From Tumebacillus algifaecis (GTDB taxonomy: Bacteria > Bacillota > Bacilli > Tumebacillales > Tumebacillaceae): 64,000 bases of DNA. Positions 52,671 through 63,900 of the stretch are shown here, one piece after another. Made by a program: the position numbers and the translations under genes. The stretch covers positions 2,471,001-2,535,000 of the forward strand of contig NZ_CP022657.1 in assembly GCF_002243515.1 (NCBI RefSeq), read 5' to 3'. The notes under the pieces were generated by a model that was not told where the DNA came from, searched no databases, and saw only the letters and a program-made list of their open reading frames with translations. Numbering within the stretch: position 1 is the stretch's first letter; each line of letters opens with the position of its first letter.

Positions 52671-52701
52671 GAAAAAACGTCTGTTTGGAAGCAGACGTTT
52701 C
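52671..52701 (-). terminator. hairpin between the MFS and trans-AT genes
   Basis: AAACGTCTG pairs with CAGACGTTT and TTT follows on the minus strand. Inside an apparent operon it may lower expression of the AT relative to the synthetases. Confidence 0.75.
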
Positions 52702-52716
52702 CTCCAGTGTGGTTCT

Positions 52717-53949
52717 TTATTTGTGATCGATTGCGACTCCCGCATCGGCCACTTGCGCATCTTGTTTCATCTTGCGGATCGGCAGCAGCGTTCCGATCAA
52801 AGCAACGACCGCGCACACCATGTAAATGCTGGAGATACCGCCCGTTGCGAAGAACGTCAACGTACCGAAGACGATCAGATCGATGACGCCATCGACGATA
52901 GACAGCAACGAGATCGTCGTGGCCCGCACATGAGAAGGAATCAGATCATTGCTGAGCTGCGTGTAGATCGGGACGCGAATCGCACTGACAAACTTCAGAA
53001 CCAGATAGACAGTCAACGCGACGAGCAGCGCGTCTCCGAACAGACTTGCGACCGCCAGCGCACCGACGACCAGCAAGCCGCTGAAAAACATCAGCCCAAT
53101 GCGAGAGAAGCGCTTTGTGAGCCAGCCGATCGAACGAGCGGAGAAGAAGCCGATCAATGCGCCTACCCCGTACATCACCCCGATGTATTCGACCGCGAGA
53201 CCTGCGTCTTTCAAGAACGGCTGGTCAAACGCTTCGAAGGCCACGACCCCCGCGATGAACACGAACGTGGCGTTCAACACCATGATCAGCAATTGCGGAG
53301 CCTGACGAATGACGCGCAGGCCTTCACGAACCGAGGCGAAGACACTCTCATCCTGAATCGGACTCTCAACCTTTTGTGGAAGGCGCACGAACAGGATGAA
53401 AATCAGAGACGCGATGTTAAGAGCCAGCCCCAATGCGATCAGCAGGATGAACTGATCTTCGCGCAAGTCTTGCGCAAGGTATCCGCCGATGACAACGGCG
53501 AACAAGGTGGCGATGAACGTACCCGATTGAATTTTTCCATACGCGTCAACCATCAGCTCTTCTTCGTTTGACTCTTTCAACGAGTCATAGATCAGCGCTT
53601 GGTCCGAGCCAGAGAAGAACGCCATAGACAAGCCATTCAGGATCGAATACAAGTAAAATTGCCACGGTTGGTCTGCGAAGAACAGCATGCAGAGGCTCGC
53701 GATGCGAATGCCCGCACCAGTTAGAAACGAGATCTTGGGATTAAAACGGTCTGCATAGACCCCTGCCGGAACCTCGCCGAGCAGAAGGGACAAGCTCCAG
53801 AACACTGGAAGCAGCAAGATATGGAACTCCGTCAGCCCTCTTGCAAAATAGAACAAGGTAAGTACTGGGGCGATAAAACTGGTGCCTTGTAAGATCGTGA
53901 TCCAGAACAAGATCTTGATGTTATGAGCTGCAAGCGTATTTTTTTTCAA
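52717..53949 (-). CDS. MFS exporter in the hybrid NRPS/PKS operon
   Basis: 410-residue major facilitator protein with about 12 helices, expected to export the hybrid product or give self-resistance. The first intracellular loop reads LGEVPAGVYADRFN, with the conserved Asp-Arg. It shares little with the exporter at 36077, so each operon has its own pump. TTG 53949 follows GGGGTGA by five bases. It lies 84 bases downstream of the KS/NRPS gene and upstream of the trans-AT. Confidence 0.93.
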   Translation of the reverse strand: MKKNTLAAHNIKILFWITILQGTSFIAPVLTLFYFARGLTEFHILLLPVFWSLSLLLGEVPAGVYADRFNPKISFLTGAGIRIASLCMLFFADQPWQFYLYSILNGLSMAFFSGSDQALIYDSLKESNEEELMVDAYGKIQSGTFIATLFAVVIGGYLAQDLREDQFILLIALGLALNIASLIFILFVRLPQKVESPIQDESVFASVREGLRVIRQAPQLLIMVLNATFVFIAGVVAFEAFDQPFLKDAGLAVEYIGVMYGVGALIGFFSARSIGWLTKRFSRIGLMFFSGLLVVGALAVASLFGDALLVALTVYLVLKFVSAIRVPIYTQLSNDLIPSHVRATTISLLSIVDGVIDLIVFGTLTFFATGGISSIYMVCAVVALIGTLLPIRKMKQDAQVADAGVAIDHK

Positions 53950-54033
53950 AATGTCACCCCGAATTGTAGGTTGTTCAAGAGGTATCGCGGAGCCACGCTG
54001 TGTCTTCGATGGCCCCGCACTTCTCCTCTTCGT

Positions 54034-57000
54034 CTAGTTAAAGACAGCCGTTCTGGACAGCTCTTTCAATCGCGCCTCTGGATTCTGGATCATCTGCTTG
54101 AGCAGGTGAATGAAGTTGTCCGAAAGCGTTTGGATGGTCTCCGGCTTGAAGAGCTTGGTACTGTACATCAGGTCGATCTTGATCTCATCTTGGGCTTCGT
54201 GTGCGTGCCAGATGAAGTCGTACTTGACGGAGCATGCTTCTTGTTCATAAGGCGTGAAAGTCATGTTCCCCATCTTCGCTTCGCTGATCTCCATGTTGTG
54301 GAGCACGAACATCGTGTCGTACAGCGGGTGACGACTGAGGTCCTCGCGCAGGTCCAACTTGTCCACTAGGTCAGCATATCTATAGTCTTGGTTCTCAAAG
54401 GCTCTCAGCGCGCATTCCTTCACGGTCTCCAAGAACTCGCGAATGGTGAGTTCTGCTCTCGGGACGTTGCGCATCGCCAAGCTGTTCGTGAACGTTCCGA
54501 GTACATTCTGCAAGTCGGAATAAGGTCTCGCCGCCATCGAAGTGCCCACGACAAGGTCCTCTTGGTTCGTGTATTTGTGCATCAAAATGTTGTAGCCCGC
54601 GAACAACGACATAAACAGCGTGACACCGGAGTCAGCGGAGAAGTATTTCAACTCCTTGACCAGCTCTCGATCGAGATCGAATTTGAGGCGGCCGCCTTCC
54701 AAGCTCTGGATCATCGGTCTCTCGAAATCGGTCGGGAAGTTGAACTCAGGAACACCGTCTGCGAACACGTCCAGCCAGTACGCTTCCTGCTTCTTCATCG
54801 CTTCCGATTCGCTCTGCTCAGCCAGCCAGACGGAGTAGTCCTTGTACTGGATCGGCAACGCTTCGAGTTCCAGCCCCGCGTAGAGCGCCATCATCTCGCC
54901 GACCAGAATGTTGCCCGACGTGCCGTCGGTTGTCGTCTGGTGCATGTCGAGGATCAGCACATGCACGTCCGACTCCATCTCGGCAAGCCCGACCCGGATA
55001 AGTGGCGTCTGTTCCGGGTGGAACGGGCGAACGAAGTCGTTGACCACCTCGTCGATCTCCAGGCTGGTCGAGAAGATCTCCATCAGCGTGAAGTCTACGT
55101 TCTGATGCACCTTCTGTACGGGAACACCGTCAATCATCTCAAAAGAAGTACGCAGGATCTCATGGCGCGAAATTAACGACTGGAACGCTTTTTCTAGTTG
55201 ACCTCGGTCCAGAGGCCCTTCGATGATCGTCACGAGCGTCTTGTTGTACAGGGTTCCAGTATCACGAGCGCGGCTGTGCTTGAGGACTTCCTGCACTTGT
55301 TGCGGCACAGGGTAATGCTCTCGCTCTTCGACAGGCAGGATCGCGGATGAAACGTCCGCAATGCTCGAAACGAGGATGCTCGCAATGTTTCGGATCGTCG
55401 GCTGCTGGAAGATGTCCCGCAGCGGGATCTGGATACCGAACTCCTTGTTGACTCTTGCGATGAAGAGCGCGGCCTTCAAGGAATGTCCGCCGAGATCGAA
55501 GAAGCTGTCGTTGACCCCAACTTGATTCAGTCCGAGCATTTCCTGCCAGATGTCAGCCAGTTTCGCTTCTGTCTCCGTCTCAGGCGCAACGTATTCGGTG
55601 ACAGCGCTGAACTGCCCTTCGAATGCAGGAAGCTGTTTGCGGTCGAGTTTGCCGTTTGGCGTGAGCGGCATCTGCTCCAACTGTAGGAAGTAAGACGGAA
55701 TCATGTAATCTGGCAGTTCTTTGGACAGGTGGCTTCGGATGCTCGCAGCGGTCACTTCGCCATGCGCCGTATAGTACGCGCCGAGGTATTTGGTCCCGCT
55801 CGCATCCTCTCGTGCCACCACAACCGCTTCTCGAATCGATTCGAGCTGTAGAATGCAGGATTCGATCTCGCCCGTTTCAATCCGATAGCCTCGGATCTTC
55901 ACCTGATGATCCGCGCGACCGATGAACTCCACCGTTCCATCGGCCAGCCATCTTGCCATGTCGCCCGTCTTGTACAGCGTGCCGCCTGCTTCAAACAGAT
56001 TCGCGACAAACTTTTCTGCGGTCATCTCAGGTCGTCTCCAGTAGCCGCGCGCCAGAGATTCCCCTGCGATGCACAGTTCACCCGGGATGCCGATCGGTTG
56101 CACACGCTGGCTCTTGTCCACGATGTAGAAACGAGTGTTGGCGATCGGTTTCCCGATGCTGATGCGCTCCACGTCGGTCATGTCCTGAATCGCAGACCAG
56201 ACTGTCGTTTCAGTCGGGCCGTACATGTTGTAGATGCGCGGACCTTTCAGTTTCTTCATCGTGGACAGCAAGGCTTCTGGGAACGCCTCACCCCCGACCA
56301 TGATCTCGGTGAGTCTCTGCAAGGACTCCAGACCGTTCGCATCGCTCAAGAGCATCTTGAGTCGGGACGGCGTGGTCTGAAGCATGTCCACACGCTGCTC
56401 GACGATCACTTGGCCGAGCAGTTTCGGATCGACCTGCTGGTTCTCGTTGGCGACCACAACGCGCAGCCCTTGGGTCAGCGGCAACAACGTTTCCAGAACA
56501 AAGATGTCAAAGGAGATGGTCGTCAGGCACAGCACCGTCTTCCCTTCTGCGAAGTCGATCGCTTGCGTCGTGCCCGCGATGAAGTTGTTGACCGCCTTGT
56601 GCTCGATCATGACGCCCTTGGGCTTGCCCGTCGACCCGGACGTGTACAGAATGTACGCCATATCGGTCGGCATGTTGACGTTCTGCACAAGTTCCACTTC
56701 GCCTGCCCACAAGCTGGCATCCTGCAGGTCCACCGTTTCCCCTTGGAACGGGAGACGCGCCAAAATATCGCCCTGCGAGACCAGCATCTTGGCTTGGCTG
56801 TCTTCGAGTATGTACGCAACGCGGTCTTCTGGATACGTCGGGTCAATCGGCAAGTACGCAGCCCCCGACTTCAAGATCCCCAGAAGACCCACGATCATTT
56901 CCAAGGAGCGATCTACCATCAAGCCGACGATGCTCTCTCGGCCGACTCCACGGCGGCGAAGTTCCTGCGCCAGTTGGTTTGCCTTTTCCTGCAACTCTCG

Positions 57001-60000
57001 GTAGGTCAATTTCCCGTTGCCACAGACGACAGCAACCCGATCAGGCAAGCGCATCGCCTGATCATCGAATCGCTCATGGATAGTTGTCGCGCTTTCGTAG
57101 TCGGTCTTCGTGTCGTTGAAGCCCTGAAGAAGCGTGGATCGTTCTTCCACCGTGAGCATGTCGATCTCATCGAGCTTGATCTGCACGTTCTCCGCTACGA
57201 TCTCCAAGATGCGGATGAAATGCTGCGCCATTCGCTGGATCGTCGTTTCCGTAAACAGCTTCGTGCAGTATTCAAGGCTGAAGTGGATGCTCTCATCCGT
57301 ATTCGATGCAGTCATGTTCAGATCGAACTTAGACACCTTACTACCGAGCTGGTACGGCTCAAACTTCAGGCTTCCCGTGTCCGCTTCGCCGCTGTGCATG
57401 TTCTGCAGCACGAACATCGTATCGAACAGCGGATTGCGGCTCTGGTCTCTGCGCAGGTTCAGCTTGTCGATCAGGTCTTCAAACTGGTAGTCCTGGTTGT
57501 CAATCGCCTTCGCCGCATGTTCCTTGACTTCATCCAAGAAGGTGCGGAAGGTCTTTGTGCCCGTCAGATAGTTGCGCATCGCCAGCGTATTGACGAACAT
57601 GCCGATCACGTTGTCCAAATCGGCGTGGCGACGGCCTGCGATCGGCGACCCTACGATGATGTCCTCTTGTCCCGTGTACTTGTACATGAGGACGTTGTAG
57701 GCCGCGAGCAGAAGCATGTTCAGCGTGCTTCCCTCTTGAGACGTGATGTGGAAGAGCTTCTTCGTCAGCTCCTGCCCCACTTCGAATTCATAATTGCTGC
57801 CTTCAAAGCTCTGAATGGCCGGTCGCGGATAATCGGTTGGCAAAGCAAGCGCCGGGATCTCATCGGAGAAGACCTCCAGCCAGTATTGCTCCTGTTTCTT
57901 GAAGTCTTCCGCCTCGAACAGTTCCGCCTGCCAGACCGCAAAGTCACGGTACTGGATCTTCAGCTCGTGCAGTTCGACGCCTTCATAGAGCTGAATCAAC
58001 TCTTCAATCAGAATCCCCATGGACAGACCGTCCGAGATGATGTGGTGAATGTCGAACAGGAAGAGGTGCTTCTCTGCTTCGAGTTTGACAAGCGCCACCC
58101 GCAACATCGGGAGCTGGCTCAAGTCAAATGGCTTGACAAAATTCTCGATGATCTGGCCGACTTCGCTCTCGCTCGCCTCCACGTGCTCCACCTTCAACTC
58201 AAACGGCGGATGGATGCGCTGCACCAGCACGTCCTCTACAAACTCAAAAGTGGTGCGCAGCGACTCATGACGCTGGATCAGCGTTTGGAAAGCGCGTTCG
58301 AACGCTACTCGATCAAGGTTCCCCACAATCGTCATGGCCCCTGGCATGTTGTAGCTGATGTTATCGCTTCCGAGCTGGTTGAGGATAAAGACGCGCTTCT
58401 GCGGCGGCGATGCCGGATAGAATTCCTTCACCGGCTGCTTCTGGATGATGTTGTCCTCGGAGCTGCGGCTGCCGATCGTCTCTTCCAGCGTGTAAAAGAT
58501 TTCGCCGAGCAACTTGTCCCCGAAGAAGAGAGACAACGGCACATCGACACCGTACATCTTCTTCACTTTGCCAGCGAACTGCATGACCATGATCGAATCG
58601 ATGTCCAGATCGGCCGTGCGGTCCTCCCTGCTGTAGCTCTGTCCGGTATACACTTCACCGAACATCTGGGTCAGGTTGTCTTGCACAGGTAAATCGTTCT
58701 GGACGACCGCTTCTGCCACCTCGGCCCCCGCTCCCCCAGCCCCCATCTGAACCAGTTCACCCGGTTGGATGAAGTAGCTAGATCTCGTGAACACATAGCC
58801 TGGCAAGCTCACCCGTTTGCGGTTCTCGCCCACATAAGCTGCCTTCCAGTCCACGTCTAGCCCGCCTCGAATCAGGCCGTTGAGCGCTTCCATGAACGAA
58901 CGGGTCTCCTGCGTCAGATTCAGCAGGGACACATTCGGAAGCTGACCAAACGCATGTTCAAACCGCTCGAAGACTTCGCGCTTGAAGCAGAACGTGACGA
59001 AGGTGTTGATACCCGACTTGACGATCTGCTGCCCAAGAGCTTGCAGTTTGGCGTCTTCGATCACCTTCATCGGCTGGTTGTACCCTTTGATGCGCGCTAC
59101 GGTTTCTTCGAAGGTTTTCTTTTTCATAATCAGATCGGCCACAAGGTCACCAATCCCTAAGCCCAAGACAGCTTTGACCGGAATGGAGTGGGCAATGGCC
59201 AGCTTGGCATAGGCGTACATGGAGATAAGGTAGGCCACTCTTGCATCTCGCTGGTCTTCCTGATTCGCAAGCAGGGCTCTGCACGCTTCCACGCATCGCT
59301 TGAATTGAGGATGCTTGGCATACATTTGGTCGATCGCCTGCATGTCTGCACCCTCCAGATCAGGGATCATGAAGATAGCGCTGACGGCCGCCTTATCAGT
59401 ACTTTGGGTATTGTCAGTCGCAGCTTGCTCGTCCTTGTTAGCCACGAACGCCTGCAAGCCTGCGATCAATTCCGCCGTGCTGTCTGCTACAAAAGACACC
59501 TTTTTAGCAAAATTCCGTCTGCCTGTATTCAAAGTAAAGGAAATGTCGTCCAAAAGCAACACTTGATTACTTTGTAAATAAATCGACAGTCTGGAGGCCA
59601 TCGCATCCAAAGATTGTTCGGTACGGGCCGAGAGCAGCACCACATTGCTGTGGTCTGCTTCTCGCTCTTCCGCAACCGCTGGAGCTTCTTCCAAAATAGA
59701 GAAGACGTTGGTGCCGATCATCCCCAGAGAGGAGACGCCCGCTCTGCGAACCGACTCGGAATGCCAGTCGGACAGCACATCGTTGACATACATCGGAGAC
59801 ATTTCAAAATCGATCAGCGGGTTCGGTGCTTCGAAGTTGATCGATGCCGGAATCTGCTTGTGCTTCAAGGACAGGACCGTTTTGATCAAGCTAGCGATTC
59901 CGGCTGCTGCGTCCAAGTGCCCGATGTTCGTCTTCAAGGAGCCGATGGCGACAGATTGGCGTCTGTACCCAAGCTCGTTTAAGGCTTTCGAGAGCCCTGC

Positions 60001-60966
60001 CACTTCAATCGGGTCGCCGATCTTGGTCCCCGTGCCGTGTGCTTCGATATAAGACAAGGTTCCCGGTTCGATCTTGGCGTTCTTCGCACTTCGCAAGATC
60101 GCCTCGGCCTGTCCCCGTTCGCTTGGCGCTGCGAGCCCGTTGGCTCTGTTGCCGTTGCTGTTGATCGCACTGCCTTTCACGACCGCGTGGATCGGGTCTC
60201 CATCTTCTAGCGCATTCTGGAGCGACTTGAGAATGACGATCCCGCCGCCTTCTCCGGCCACCGTGCCGTCCGCTCTCTTGTCAAACGTGCGCACCTTCTG
60301 CTCTTCGGACAGAACCGACTGCTTCTGAATGTCCTTCTTCTCTTGCGGCAGAATGATCAGACTCGTACCGCCTGCGATGGCGATGTCAGCCTCACCAAGT
60401 CTCAAGCTCTGGACGGCATAATGAAATGCCGCCAGAGAGGATGAACACGCAGTATCAAATGTGAGTGCAGGTCCATTGAAGTTGTAGACATACGCGATTC
60501 TACCTGCATTCATGGAAGGAATGCCGTTCAGAGATTTCATCGCGGATTCTGTCGAGATCTTGTCCGTATAGCGATTCTCGTTGCTGGCGATGTACATGCC
60601 GACCGTCTGATCCGAGAGTTGGTTCGGCGCGTAGCCTGCGTTCAGAATCGCTTCTTCCACCAGTTCGATCAGCAGTCTTTGCTGCGGGTCGATAAACCGA
60701 GACTCCTCTTTGCTGATCGAAAAAATCTCCGGTTCGAACTGCGAGACTTGTCCGACATAGCCGATTTTCATAAAATCTCGTTCAAACACATCTGGAATGA
60801 TAGCACTCAATTCTTCCTTCCTGCTGGTCGGGAAATCTCGAATACTATCGACTCCGGTCACAAGGTTGTTCCAGAAATCATCGAGGTTGTTCGCTTCCGG
60901 GAACACGCCAGACATGCCGATGATCGCAATGTCATCGTCCTTGGTTCGGGCATGGGGAGTTTCCAC
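54034..60966 (-). CDS. hybrid PKS-NRPS: KS-vestigial AT-ACP-C-A(Gly)-T-degenerate C (2310 aa)
   Basis: Adds a two-carbon unit and then an amino acid. Domains by approximate residue: KS 10-430 with DTACSSSL, EAHGTGT and TNIGHLDAAAG all intact; linker and AT remnant 440-790; ACP 795-865 (DLDIDSIMVMQ); C 880-1320 (HHIISDGL); A 1340-1840; T 1850-1915 (GGHSLKA); terminal C 1930-2300. The AT keeps its size and flanking linkers (LPGYVFTRSSYF after it) but reads GLGIGD where GHSxGE is required, so the Ser nucleophile is gone. The A code D-I-L-Q-M-G-M-V-W is a Gly type. The last C has HQTTTDG, losing the second His. No KR, DH or TE is present. GTG 60966 follows AAGGAGTGA, 20 bases after the preceding stop. 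Confidence 0.96.
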   Translation of the reverse strand: METPHARTKDDDIAIIGMSGVFPEANNLDDFWNNLVTGVDSIRDFPTSRKEELSAIIPDVFERDFMKIGYVGQVSQFEPEIFSISKEESRFIDPQQRLLIELVEEAILNAGYAPNQLSDQTVGMYIASNENRYTDKISTESAMKSLNGIPSMNAGRIAYVYNFNGPALTFDTACSSSLAAFHYAVQSLRLGEADIAIAGGTSLIILPQEKKDIQKQSVLSEEQKVRTFDKRADGTVAGEGGGIVILKSLQNALEDGDPIHAVVKGSAINSNGNRANGLAAPSERGQAEAILRSAKNAKIEPGTLSYIEAHGTGTKIGDPIEVAGLSKALNELGYRRQSVAIGSLKTNIGHLDAAAGIASLIKTVLSLKHKQIPASINFEAPNPLIDFEMSPMYVNDVLSDWHSESVRRAGVSSLGMIGTNVFSILEEAPAVAEEREADHSNVVLLSARTEQSLDAMASRLSIYLQSNQVLLLDDISFTLNTGRRNFAKKVSFVADSTAELIAGLQAFVANKDEQAATDNTQSTDKAAVSAIFMIPDLEGADMQAIDQMYAKHPQFKRCVEACRALLANQEDQRDARVAYLISMYAYAKLAIAHSIPVKAVLGLGIGDLVADLIMKKKTFEETVARIKGYNQPMKVIEDAKLQALGQQIVKSGINTFVTFCFKREVFERFEHAFGQLPNVSLLNLTQETRSFMEALNGLIRGGLDVDWKAAYVGENRKRVSLPGYVFTRSSYFIQPGELVQMGAGGAGAEVAEAVVQNDLPVQDNLTQMFGEVYTGQSYSREDRTADLDIDSIMVMQFAGKVKKMYGVDVPLSLFFGDKLLGEIFYTLEETIGSRSSEDNIIQKQPVKEFYPASPPQKRVFILNQLGSDNISYNMPGAMTIVGNLDRVAFERAFQTLIQRHESLRTTFEFVEDVLVQRIHPPFELKVEHVEASESEVGQIIENFVKPFDLSQLPMLRVALVKLEAEKHLFLFDIHHIISDGLSMGILIEELIQLYEGVELHELKIQYRDFAVWQAELFEAEDFKKQEQYWLEVFSDEIPALALPTDYPRPAIQSFEGSNYEFEVGQELTKKLFHITSQEGSTLNMLLLAAYNVLMYKYTGQEDIIVGSPIAGRRHADLDNVIGMFVNTLAMRNYLTGTKTFRTFLDEVKEHAAKAIDNQDYQFEDLIDKLNLRRDQSRNPLFDTMFVLQNMHSGEADTGSLKFEPYQLGSKVSKFDLNMTASNTDESIHFSLEYCTKLFTETTIQRMAQHFIRILEIVAENVQIKLDEIDMLTVEERSTLLQGFNDTKTDYESATTIHERFDDQAMRLPDRVAVVCGNGKLTYRELQEKANQLAQELRRRGVGRESIVGLMVDRSLEMIVGLLGILKSGAAYLPIDPTYPEDRVAYILEDSQAKMLVSQGDILARLPFQGETVDLQDASLWAGEVELVQNVNMPTDMAYILYTSGSTGKPKGVMIEHKAVNNFIAGTTQAIDFAEGKTVLCLTTISFDIFVLETLLPLTQGLRVVVANENQQVDPKLLGQVIVEQRVDMLQTTPSRLKMLLSDANGLESLQRLTEIMVGGEAFPEALLSTMKKLKGPRIYNMYGPTETTVWSAIQDMTDVERISIGKPIANTRFYIVDKSQRVQPIGIPGELCIAGESLARGYWRRPEMTAEKFVANLFEAGGTLYKTGDMARWLADGTVEFIGRADHQVKIRGYRIETGEIESCILQLESIREAVVVAREDASGTKYLGAYYTAHGEVTAASIRSHLSKELPDYMIPSYFLQLEQMPLTPNGKLDRKQLPAFEGQFSAVTEYVAPETETEAKLADIWQEMLGLNQVGVNDSFFDLGGHSLKAALFIARVNKEFGIQIPLRDIFQQPTIRNIASILVSSIADVSSAILPVEEREHYPVPQQVQEVLKHSRARDTGTLYNKTLVTIIEGPLDRGQLEKAFQSLISRHEILRTSFEMIDGVPVQKVHQNVDFTLMEIFSTSLEIDEVVNDFVRPFHPEQTPLIRVGLAEMESDVHVLILDMHQTTTDGTSGNILVGEMMALYAGLELEALPIQYKDYSVWLAEQSESEAMKKQEAYWLDVFADGVPEFNFPTDFERPMIQSLEGGRLKFDLDRELVKELKYFSADSGVTLFMSLFAGYNILMHKYTNQEDLVVGTSMAARPYSDLQNVLGTFTNSLAMRNVPRAELTIREFLETVKECALRAFENQDYRYADLVDKLDLREDLSRHPLYDTMFVLHNMEISEAKMGNMTFTPYEQEACSVKYDFIWHAHEAQDEIKIDLMYSTKLFKPETIQTLSDNFIHLLKQMIQNPEARLKELSRTAVFN

Positions 60967-60986
60967 GATCTGATCACTCCTTCTCT

Positions 60987-63900
60987 CTAGAGGGTAAATT
61001 TGAAGATCTCGTCTTCCGGTTCTTCGTCCTCGACGATGTTCAACTGGCTCTTGATGTGCGCAGCGATCTCCTCGATGGTCGTGTAGTTAAACAAGTCGGT
61101 GACGCGCACGACTTGAGACTCAAATCGGTCATTGATCAAGTTCGTCATCTGCATGACCGTGATGGAAGTGCCGCCCAAGTCGAAGAAGGAATCGTGGATG
61201 CCAATTCTCTCCTCCGGCATGGACAATATCTCCACCCAGATGCTGACGAGCTGGCTCTCCGTGTCATTGCGAGCCGATACGTACTCCGCGCTGCTCGTGA
61301 AGGTGGCTTCCGGCTCAGGGAGCGCTTTGCGATCCACTTTGCCATTTGGCGTCTGCGGCAGTCTGTCCAGTTGGACGAAGGCAGTCGGCACCATGTAGTC
61401 TGGCAGTTCCTTCAGCAGGTGAGCTCTCAAGTCAGCACCACCCAGCTCTTGGTCTGCAACGAAATAGCCACAGAGATACTTGTTGCCTTGCTTGTCCTTT
61501 CGATCGATCACAATCGCATCCCGAACGAGCTCTTGCGCCAAGAGTTGCTTTTCAATCTCGCCCAGCTCGATACGGAAGCCTCGAATCTTGATCTGGTTGT
61601 CCAAGCGGCCCAGATACACGATCTCTCCCTCTTCCGTCCAGTAGGCAAGATCGCCTGTGCGGTACATGCGTTGTCCCTCTTCGAACGGGTTCGGAACGAA
61701 CTTCTCCGCGGTGAGGTCCGGTCTGTTCAGATAGCCTCTTGCCAGACCATCGCCTGCGATGCAGATCTCCCCGGCCACGCCTATTGCAACCGGCTTGTCG
61801 TAGGCGTCCACGATGTAGATGCGCGTGTTGCCGATCGGTTTGCCGATGACCGTTTTGTTCGGCACGCACTGGGTGAAGATCGCGTCCACGGTCGATTCGG
61901 TCGGGCCATAATGGTCGGTCAGCGTATAGCCTAGCGACAGGATCTGATCTTTCAGCGATTCTTCTAACTTGTCGCCGCCGACCATCACATGGTTCAGGCA
62001 GTCGATCTTGTCCTGGCTAGCCAAAAGTTCTTTCATCGTCATCGGTAGCAAGTTCACGATCTCGATCTGATGTTCCTTGACGAAGTTCGTGAAGGTGTTG
62101 CGGTCAAGCGCGTCTTCCTTGCTCAACATGTAGACGGTGGCTCCCGAGATCAACTGTGGGAAGATCTCTTCAACCGAGTTGTCAAAAGAGACGTTCGACA
62201 TGTGCAGGAATCGCTTGCCCGGCAAAGACAACATGCCGCTCAGCCAAGTCGCCAAGTTGATGACGCTGCGCTGTTTCACCATGACCCCTTTTGGCTTGCC
62301 GGTAGAACCGGACGTGTAGATGACATACGCCAGGTCTTCCGGCTGGGTGTCGCTCGTCAGGTTCTCGTCATCTCCCGTGAACAGGTCTGCATCATCCAGT
62401 AGCAAGGTCGTTCCTTCGAAAAGGGTCTCGTCCAAATAGCGGCTGTGGGTGAGCAGCAGTCTTGCCTGGCTGTCTTCTAACATGAACTTGATGCGATCGA
62501 CAGGATAGTACGGGTCGATTGGCAGATACGCGCCGCCCGCTTTCAAGACGGACAAGATGCCCACGATCATGTCGTTGGAGCGTTCGCACAGAATCGGCAC
62601 CAGTTCTTCTCGCTGCACGCCAGCTTCGCGCAAACGGCAGGCGAGTTGGTTCACTTTGCGGTTCAGTTCCGCATAGGTCAGCGTGACGCCTTCAAAGTGT
62701 ACAGCCGGGTGGTCAGGCTGCTTGACCACTCGCTCTTCGAAGAGCTGTTGCAAAGTCTTCGTCTTCTCATACTCTTGTTGCGTCGCGTTGAAGCGAACCA
62801 AGATCTTGGTTCTCTCCTCCAGAGACAGGATCTCAAGGTCGGAGATCTTCGCGTTCGGATCGTTGACGATCTGTTCCAGCGCCTGCACATAAAGCGAGAT
62901 GAAGCGTTCCATCGCTTCCTTGGAATACAGATCCACCGCGTACTCCAGGCTGAACTTGAGGCGCGCTTCTTCCTGCACGGCATCCAAGGAAAGGTCAAAC
63001 TTAGAGATCTCATTTTCCATGCCGTGGTTGGAGAAGAGCAGCCCGCCTGCTTCAAACACTTCTTGCCCGAAGCTGTGCAGCGAGAACATGACGTCGAACA
63101 GCGGGTTGCGGCTCAGGTCGCGCTGCAGTTCCAGTTTGGCCACCAGTTCTTCGAATTGGTAGTCTTGGTTCTCATACGCATTCAGCGTGTTCTCGCGCAC
63201 TTCGTCGAGGAACCGCGTGAAGGTCTTGCTTCCGGCTGGTGCGTTTCTCATCGAGAGCGTGTTGACGAACATCCCGATCATGTTCTGCAGGTCTGCATGG
63301 CGCCGGCCAGCGATCGGAGTGCCCACCACGATGTCTTCCTGCCCCGAATATTTAGCCAGAACCACATTGAACGCCGCCAAGAGCAACATGTACATCGTCG
63401 TGCCCGTTTGCGCTGTGATCGCCTGGAGCTTCTCAGTCAGGCTGCCTTTCAACACGAAGTTCAAAGTCTCCCCTTTGAAACTGCGCTGCAACGGTCTCGG
63501 GTAGGTCGTCGGGAGGTTCAGCACCGGAATCTCGCCGCTGAACAACTCGTTCCAATACTTCTCCTGCTCCCCGATCACGCCCGTCTCGATCTGTTCGTTC
63601 TGCCATGCAACAAAGTCTTTGTACTGGATATTCAGCGGTTCGAGCTCTTGTCCGGCATAGAGGCGGATGAACTCTTGCGTCAAGATCTCCATCGAGACCC
63701 CGTCCGCGACGATGTGATGGATGTCGAACAGCATCACATGCTTCTCCTCAGAGAGTTTGACCAACTCGACGCGGAACAGTGGGGCCACATCTAAGTTGAA
63801 CGGCGTTACGAAGTTCTTCACTGCCTCGCGGATCTGCGCTTGTTCCTCCTGCTCCACGCTGACCGTCTCTGTGTAGCAGATGTCAAAAGCAACATCCTCG

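Noticed and set aside
52628-52816. N-terminal extension of the trans-AT to 52816
   Set aside because: It would cross a terminator hairpin and the 3' end of the MFS gene. ATG 52627 has AAAGGAG and starts at the FabD N-terminus.
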